64,000 nt of DNA from Atkinsonella hypoxylon (taxonomy: Eukaryota > Ascomycota > Sordariomycetes > Hypocreales > Clavicipitaceae): assembly GCA_000729835.1 (NCBI GenBank), contig JFHB01000006.1:402477-466476 (forward strand), in the 5' to 3' direction. Position 1 is the first letter of the stretch. The number at the start of each line of letters is the position of its first letter. The notes beneath the pieces are model-generated. The model worked only from the letters and a program-made list of their open reading frames with translations. It made no database searches and was not told where the DNA came from. A program made the translations under genes and the position numbers. This document shows, piece after piece, positions 56,311-64,000 of this stretch.

Positions 56311-56315
56311 AGTAG

Positions 56316-57171
56316 CAATTGCTTCTAATTGTTACTAACTCTCCTTAAGCTTAAAAGGCTAAAATCGTAATGTTTAAAATAGAGTAATTTTAGAAGGAAC
56401 TTAATAGAAAGAATTATATTCCTTTTACTAATAAAGAACTTAAAACTATATACTAATTCTATAAATTTTACTACTAAAATCTAGATTTCTAGATTTAAAA
56501 AAGGGATTTTATACCTTAAGAAAAAAGAAGCTTACTACTTTATCTTACTTACTATAAATTTATTAATAAATAGCTTAAATTATATAACTAACCTAAGCTA
56601 GTAAAGCTACTTTCTTACTAGAATACTATTAATACTTCTATAGTATAGTAGGTATAGAGGTAGGTTAATAAAATTATTAATAAGGCTAAATCTACTAAAC
56701 TCTTTATAGATTTACTAATAGTAATATTAAAAGGAAAAGCTAAGGCTAGATTATTTAGATCTAATAGCTTAAGAGGCACTATCTATAAAGCTAGTGCTAG
56801 TTCTACCTAGAATATTAAAGGAAAGTAAGTATAGAGATCTAGATTTATACTACTTACTAAGGACCTAAATCTATTAAATATACCTTAAACTACTAAAAAA
56901 AACTTACTAATTAAAGAACTAACTAAAATCTTACTACTTTTATAGGCTTACTAAAGGTTTTATACCTTTAAGCTAAAGTATAAAGTAAAGAAAGTAATAG
57001 AACTACTTAAAAAAGAGAACTCTTTACTAGAATAGCTTATAGGTTTTTCTATAGAAATTAGTAAGTAAATTAGTAGAATTAGAGAAGAATTAATTAATAA
57101 AATTAATAAATTATAGAGAGAATTAAACAATAAAATTGCTGCTCTTTAAGTAAAGTAATAATACTTAGCTA
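56316..57171 (+). mobile_element. unidentified RIP-degraded coding relic
   Basis: Ignoring TAG stops, the plus strand reads as a continuous protein-like frame from about 56380. It ends in a coiled-coil-like stretch (57000-57150; KENSLLE, ISRIREELINKINK, RELNNKIAAL). This resembles the end of a transposon-encoded protein, but I cannot name the family. It stops where the LINE fragment begins. Confidence 0.45.
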
Positions 57172-59351
57172 ACAATAAAGCTAAGAAGAGAGTTTTTCGC
57201 CTGCACCCTAACAGCAACGCGGAACTAGCCCTAAAATCGACTAAACTTCAATAAAAACATTTACTAAGCCTATCTAAGCCCCTCTATAATAGTGCATTGC
57301 TCCTAGAGCGCTAGCGTAAAGGAGGCAGTCTTAATAGTAGTTAATAAAGGGGAAAGGGAGCTTACCTAAAGCTACTATTACCTTTAAGTAAGTATAAAAG
57401 CCTTTACTATAGAGAAATAGCTTAATACTAAGTTACCTTAGGGAAAGAACTAAGTGCTAGATTACCTATAGAAGTTCTACCTAAAGATTACTAAAATTGT
57501 TTTAGCTATAGCGCTTCTAGATATATAGAAAGTGCTGCTAAAAGTATATAATATAGAAAAAGCTAGGTTTAAGCGTGCTACTGCCTATAACCTATTAACA
57601 CTAGTTATAACTAAAAACCTTAAAAAAGTAGTTAAAAAAGCAGTTAAAAAGACTCTTTAGGCTAGCGCTAAAGAGAATTTAACCTAAGTAAATATTACAG
57701 CCTATAATATAACACTAGTAATAACTATAACTACTAGCTGCTTAAGCACTCTTTTAGTCTCTCTATAATAGCACTATAAAATAATTATTTAAGGAGATAT
57801 AATCCCTAAGCCCTTAAAAAACAGAAGCTTAACTAAGATAGTTAAAGTAGTTAACTATACTACTAAGTAAGGCACTACTATAGTAGTAAGATACCTATAT
57901 AGTAAAGATATAGTTATTATATTTAAAGAGATAGCTAAACTATATAAAAAGGAATAAAGATAGCTTAAAGCCTTCTTTAGCTAAAGAGTAGCTCTTTAGT
58001 GTAAAATCTATAGTATTATTATTAAGAATTTCTTAATTTACTATACTATAGAAATTATAAAAGAAGAAATTATATAAAACTTAGAAATAGAAAATAGCTT
58101 AGGTATTACTAAAGTAATAGTTTAAAAACTAAAAAGAACTATAATAAAAGCCTCCTTAATTATTAAACTAAACAGTATAGAGATAGCTAACTATTTATAT
58201 TAAGTAAAGGCTATCTATATAGCTAAGATATTTAAAGTTAAACTATATAATAAAGCACTCTACCTTAAACAATACTTTTGCTGCTATAGGTTTAGCTATA
58301 TTATAAGATTCTATAAAAAAACCCTTTAGTATAGCTGCTATAGTGCTAGCTAATATAAAAATAAAGAAAATATATACTTAACTAAATAGAGTTATATATA
58401 AGAATAGTGCTTTAACTGCTATAAAGCCTACTTAGTTTAGTTCTACCTCTACTTAATAGCTAAAGAATATTAAAATAGAGTAAGAGAAGTATATAGTAAT
58501 AGGCCCTTTAAGTTTACTAACTATAAGCAGCTTACTTTAAAGCTAAACTATAGCTATAGATATTAAGCTAGTAGATTGCTATCCTAAGAGGCCTCCTTAA
58601 GGAAAAGAAAGCCTAAAAGGCCCCTAAAAAGTAAAAATAAGCTAATATCTCTATTATACCTCTCTAGCTAAGGTATTACGCTTTTCTTAAGCTAATAGGC
58701 TAAGGCTAATATACTTTAAACTAATACTACTGTGCCTTTATCCTTAGCTCTAAACTCTATATATTAATAGTTATATACTAGAATATATAGAAGAGGTTAA
58801 CGCTAATATAGCTAGCTTTAACCTACTAGAATAATATAGATATAGTAGCGCTGTAGAAACTAGCTAGAACTAACTAGTTCCCCCTTAACCTAAGCCTAAA
58901 ATAGTTTTAACTAGTAGTATATAGAGGCTATACAGCAGTATATATTAACAGATAGTACAGTTCTAAGAAGTAAGCAGCCTAGAATAGAGCAGACTAGTGT
59001 AGTATTTAATTAAAAGGCACTAAGATTTACTCTATTTACTTACTGCTATATAAAAGGGATTAAGCTACTCCCTTTACTAACCTTAGCTTAGCTTACCTTA
59101 GGTCCTAAAGCGTCTTTATAAGTAACTTTAACTAGTACTACCTAATGTAGAATAAGGTAAATAGAACGTTACTAAGCTGCAACACTATACTTACGTTTAC
59201 AATATAGTAGCAGCTTAGCCTTACTACGCCCTAGGGCAAGGTTACCTAAAGAGCATAGGGAAAAAGGAACAGTATAATAGACTACGCCTAGGCGACCTAC
59301 AACCTAGGGATTAAATACATTAGCCTAGTCCCTCTAGCTGGCTCTAACTAT
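57172..59351 (+). mobile_element. 5' fragment of the same Tad1-like LINE, 3'-truncated
   Basis: It starts at the same base as the full copy (ACAATAAAGCTAAGAAGAGA) and stays collinear for about 2.18 kb, matching 23849-26031 with almost no length change. Similarity then stops at GGCTCTAACTA. It covers ORF1 and the start of the endonuclease. It is less RIP-mutated near its 3' end (58950-59350) than the full copy and keeps several zinc-knuckle Cys codons near 58275. Confidence 0.88.
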
Positions 59352-62300
59352 TTTGTCGCCTTAAAACCAAACCCCTAAATGACTATACAGCCCACACTAA
59401 AGCGGGTAACGATGTAGTGCACGTTAAGATTGAAGAGAATTAGCAGAGAGCAAGATATTTGTTAGTGTATACTATTAAATAATAGCAGGCAAGAAGATTA
59501 AATAGTTAGAAAAGAGCAAAAATAAAATATTAATTGCAGCTTAGAAGATATATATATATAAAAAGAAGCTAAATATATTAAAGAGTTAAAGAAAGTGTTA
59601 CTAGCAGTAAAGTAATATCTCTTAAGAGTTAAGTGTTGTAAATTAAAGTAGGCTAAAAGATATTAATTAATTAAAAGAGTAAAAGCCTAAAAAGAATTAA
59701 TAGAAGCTACTTATACACTTACTTACTTAAACTATTTAAACGTTTAAGTAATATACACTCTTATAGAAAAAACCTATATATAGTATCCCTTATAAAGCTA
59801 ATATAAGAGCGTAAGGGGGTAACCTTACTGCAATATAATACCTCTTTAGTTATAAATAAGCTTATAAAGTAAGACTTATAAGTAACTTAACTCTTTAGCT
59901 AATTTCCTTAATTCTAAAGTCTTAATCCTCTTATTTCCTATAACAGCTTTAGCGTCTTTAGTGTATATAGTAGCGTCTCTCTTACTAGCAATAGCGTTCT
60001 TATAGCTAAGCGCTTTCCTTTACAATAAGCAACTCTTTTTTAGCAATTTACACTTTATTTAGTTACTTTAAATATAATTAAATAGTGTCTTTTATTTACC
60101 CTAATTATCTCTTACTAAGCACTAAAATAAAAGAGAGCTAGCAGTATAATACTAAGGTTTATATTAGTAATAGAATTATAGGCTATTATAGGCTATTTAG
60201 CAATATATCTTTAAGCTAATACTTCTATTTAATCCTTTATAGTATAGTATCCTTTAGCTTTAAGTGCTTATTTTACTATCTTTATAATCTCTTTATCTTT
60301 TTACTTAGATTTTTACTTTTGCACTAATAGTTCTATAAAACGTAAAAATAGTAGCTAATACTTTAAGTTCTATAATTATTATAAAAGCTAGTTCTTACTG
60401 TAAGATTCTATTTAATCTCTTTATATAAAATCTTATAATATACTAGAAATTCTAGTAAAAACCTTTAAATTATTTAGTAGTAGTAATAATAAAGGGCTTT
60501 ATAAATTAGTTATAGGCTGTAGTAGCACCTTAAACGTTATAATTAAAGACTTCTTTTATATAAGAGGAAGTAGCTTATAATATATAAGAGCCTAGCTAGG
60601 CTTACTTATTTATATTAAAAGATATAAACGCTATTCCCTTACTATTATTGCTACTTTAATAGTTCTATTATAGATAATAGAATTACTATTAAACTAAACA
60701 GCAGTAATAAACTAATTCTTCTAAAGTTATATAAGTATTTATCTATTAACCTTTATTAACTATTTAATTACTTAATTATAATTGCTTAAGGTAAATTTTT
60801 AGGCATTAAGCTCCTTTAGAATAGGAATTTTACTATTAGTTATCTATAAGTAATATCTTAAGATAAAATACTTTATAGTATCTTCCTAGAGGTAGCTAAG
60901 GTTAAAGCCTATAGTCTTAGCTTTTTTAATAACTATATATTTATTTATAAAACTAAGCTTATTTACTACTATTATATATAGAACTATTATAACTTTATTA
61001 GTACTTTTATAGTAGTTATAAAACTAATTAATAAAGTTATTAGTTATAACTTAGTTATAAAGGTATAGTTTAAATTTATTCTTTAATATTTAAGTAATTC
61101 TATAGTTACTATATTAAGTGTAAGGTATATTGTATAAGCTATTACTAATAAGATTAATTAAAAGATACTTAACTAAACAATAAAGTATTTATATTAAGAA
61201 GGATAAATAGATATATCTACATTTTTAGTTGCTCTTTTGCTTATAATATAGTACTAAAATTGCTTAAAATAGGTATAAATACTAAAGAAGCTGTAAAGTT
61301 TATATTTAACTATAAACTATAGCTTTAAACCTTTTAATTCTACCTTTAGGTTCTATATTAAAGTAATAATAGTATCCCTTTAAGTAATTAAAGATAAAAT
61401 AAGTTTAATAGTTATTAAAGAAAAGAAAGCTAGTAATAAGTCTTTACTTACTTATTTTATTGTATAAAGTAGAAGAGTTATAGCTTATATTATAATAGCA
61501 AAAAATAAGTTAAAACCTATCTTTAATTCTATATACCTTTTAATCTATAAGTTTTATAATCTTACTTTAGTTTATTTCTTCTATATTAATTATAAAAAAC
61601 TCCTTAAAGATAACTACTATACACTTAATCCTATAAGTAATAATTCTTACTATAGCAATAAGCTAGAATTAATCTAACTATTTACAATAAGTCTCTTGCT
61701 TAAAGAACTTTATTAGAAAGCTATAAATATTATTAAGATAATTAAACTAGATTGCTAAACTCTAGCTAGACTATATTAACTTTATAAGCCTAAAGTTATC
61801 TAAATTATAATTCTAATAAAGTAGTAAGCTAAAAGGAGGCTACTTAAAATGTTACTAAAAGAGAGGCAGCTAGCACTTATAGAGCTTCTTAAGAGGTAAA
61901 TCTACTTAATCTTACTCTTCTATATAAAAGAAATTGCTAACTAGCTTATAGACTTACACTATAATATAGTATATTAGTAGGTTCCTTAATGTTTTAAAGT
62001 AATATATTTATCTCTTATATATAACTCTAAAGCTAGTTTTAGAAATAGGTTTCTAGTATTTATTTTTTATTTTAGTAATAGAGATTAAATAGCTTTTAAA
62101 AAATTAAAGGTAAAAAAGAGCTTAAGTAAGTACTTATAATAAAAATATTATAAAAATAAAAGAATAAAGAAAAAGAAAGAGTAAGAATATAGGCTATATT
62201 ATAGCTAGTATTATCTTAATAAATTCTTAGTTAATAGCTATCTATAATTATTATAATTTAGTAAAGGCTAACAGTAAATATATACTAAGACTTTAATAGC

Positions 62301-64000
62301 TATAAACTTATTAAGTAATTTATAATATTCTTTTTAACTAATTATATTTATCTTTTTTCTTTCTTTTTATAATTACTTTTCTATATAGCCTCTTTTTTAT
62401 TACCTTTATTAGCACCTTTAATTATTTAATTATAGCTAAAAAGCTTCCTTAAAACTATAAAGATCTTATAAATATATAGAATATTATTAATAAAAGAATC
62501 TCTTTTACTACTCTTTTTTATTAAGTTACTCTCTCTTAAAATAGTTAAATAGATATTTTTCCTTTAATAATACTTATTAATATAGTAAGTCTTTTATAAA
62601 AAAGCTTTTAATTATACTTCTATTTTTTTATTATATTAATAAACCTTACCTCTTTAGTATAAATTTACCTTTAAGCTTTAAGTCTATAGAGATAACAATA
62701 TTAGTGCTAGTAAATACCTAATATACACTAAAGTTACTTTTTAATAGAGTTCTATACCTAATATACCTCTAAAAGCTATTAAATTCTTTTATAATTAAAA
62801 TCTTAAGGCTTAGTTTATTAATAGTACTATAAAAGAAAGCTCTCTTTTATATAAAGTTGCACTAGAATTAAACATTAAGAACTTTATCTTTATTTTAACT
62901 AAAATAGCTTATTCTTATAGATATTTCTATTATATACTTACTAATTATTAAGAGCACTATAAAGCTCTTTTAATCTTATTCTTTAGTAAAAAGAATAGTA
63001 TATTTTGCTCTTATTACACTAATATATATCTTTAGATAGTTACCTTATTTAGAGAATATATTTACTTTCTATTTTATAGCTGTATCTCTCTTAAGGATGT
63101 TTATAGCAGCTTATATAGTAATTACATTTAAAGTAGCTTTACTGCTATAAGCTATAAGTAGTAATTTGCAAAAGGTTATAGTAACTATAGCTAGATTTAC
63201 TATAATACTTCTTTTATAATATTCTAGGGTAAAGACTAAATAGATTAACTATTTATTCTTTTAAGTCTCTAGAAGGTTCTTTATAAGAATCTTTCTCTCT
63301 TTATAGTAGTTAATATTCCTTACTTTTTCCTTTAAATATTAAAACTACTAGAATTTTACTAAAAGATTAAGTATAAATTACTTAAGTTAAAAGATAAAAA
63401 AAAAATAAAAAAAGAGTAAAGGCTAAGTAGCCTCTTTAGTTAAAATAGAATAGAACTATACTTATTTTTAGTAGTTTTTAAAAACTTTTTATATATTCTA
63501 TTTAATCTAAGTTTATAGTTTTAATTCTAATTAGCTTTAAATCTTTAAATAATCTTAATATACTATTATTAAATCTTAGTTAGTTTTAAATATATAAATA
63601 AATAAACTTAATCTCCTTTCTCTCTAAAGCTAAAAATATAGAAACTATAGTATTAGCTTTTATAAAAGCTATAATAAGTTATATATTTTAGTAAAGTTAT
63701 AGGTAAATTATAAAGATTAAATAATATTATTAATCTTCTTATAGCTTTTACGCTTTTCTTTAGGTATTATTAGTAGATAAACTTCTATTATATACTTTAG
63801 ATAATATTGTAGTAAAAGGTTTACTTTAGCGTTATTATTCTTAAAATCCTCTTTTTAGTATAGCTATAATATATAGTCCTTAGAAACTATTTAATCTAAT
63901 ATATTATACTAGGCATTAATAGGCTGTAATTTATTAATATCTTGCTTAAAGTCGCTAGTGTTTTTGCTATATTAAGCAGTATATTATAGAGTATAGAGCC
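59352..64000. mobile_element. unidentified RIP-degraded repeat tract, runs off the window
   Basis: About 4.6 kb saturated with TpA, TAG and TAA. A less mutated patch (59352-59470) contains ordinary GC-containing sequence and may be the terminal region of another element. I could not recognise reverse transcriptase, integrase or transposase motifs on either strand by eye. Transposon origin is inferred from the mutation pattern and context. Confidence 0.5.

Larger units (their letters stand above)
55869..56315. mobile_element. TRIM-like non-autonomous LTR element with 5-bp target duplication
   Basis: Two 102-bp direct repeats (55874-55975 and 56209-56310) both begin TGTAAAAAG and end ACA (TG..CA, as LTRs do). 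They enclose 233 bp of non-coding sequence. Immediately outside are AGTAG (55869-55873) and AGTAG (56311-56315), a 5-bp target duplication. The repeats differ at five positions, all C/T or G/A transitions, as RIP would leave. Total element 437 bp. Confidence 0.85.

Noticed and set aside
1..64000. CRISPR arrays, bacterial operons, riboswitches or a biosynthetic gene cluster
   Set aside because: The sequence is eukaryotic with spliced genes. No regular spacer repeats were seen, and no polyketide, peptide or terpene synthase genes are present.

Overview
The window is nuclear DNA of a filamentous ascomycete. Genes carry short introns of about 48-143 nt with GT..AG ends and CTAAC/CTGAT-type branch sites. 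The conserved proteins have clear fungal orthologs. Two AT-rich blocks are saturated with TpA and TAG in the way left by repeat-induced point mutation (RIP). An ech42-like GH18 chitinase and the intergenic ACCTAGGT palindromes suggest a Sordariomycete, probably Hypocreales; that placement is inference.

Layout. 1-2725 (-): N-terminal part of RAV1, running off the left edge. 5135-8386 (-): SFI1. 9380-12796 (-): cytoplasmic isoleucyl-tRNA synthetase. 13491-14800 (+): Mo25/HymA. 15244-16903 (-): SNF12-type SWIB subunit. 17767-20153 (-): PDK1/Pkh-type kinase. 20807-21694 (-): fungal protein of unknown function. 21.7-32.1 kb: gene-free, with one full-length RIP-degraded Tad1-like LINE (23849-30565) bounded by a 16-bp target duplication, plus a 413-bp TIR element. 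32114-32965 (+): SYN8-like SNARE. 33308-35808 (-): AMA1-like APC/C activator with an in-frame TAG. 36884-38344 (-): GH18 endochitinase with a frameshifting deletion. 41148-42616 (+): BET4. 42753-44694 (-): secreted histidine acid phosphatase. 46715-50779 (-): JmjC/4CXXC_R1/AT-hook protein. 51222-52418 (+): COQ2. 52696-53196 (-): RPS23. 53557-54396 (+): unknown fungal protein. 54.8-64 kb: a 295-bp MITE, a TRIM-like LTR element with target duplication, a 5' fragment of the same LINE, and an unidentified RIP-degraded tract running off the right edge.

Most genes are housekeeping: V-ATPase assembly, spindle pole, translation, polarity and septation signalling, chromatin remodelling, membrane traffic, prenylation, ubiquinone. 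They do not form a pathway cluster. The notable features are two apparently broken accessory genes, a meiosis-specific APC/C activator and a secreted chitinase, lying between the two RIP-degraded blocks, and several non-autonomous elements whose ends can be defined to the base. Splice sites were derived by hand from reading frame, phase and remembered family consensus, so exon ends are predictions.
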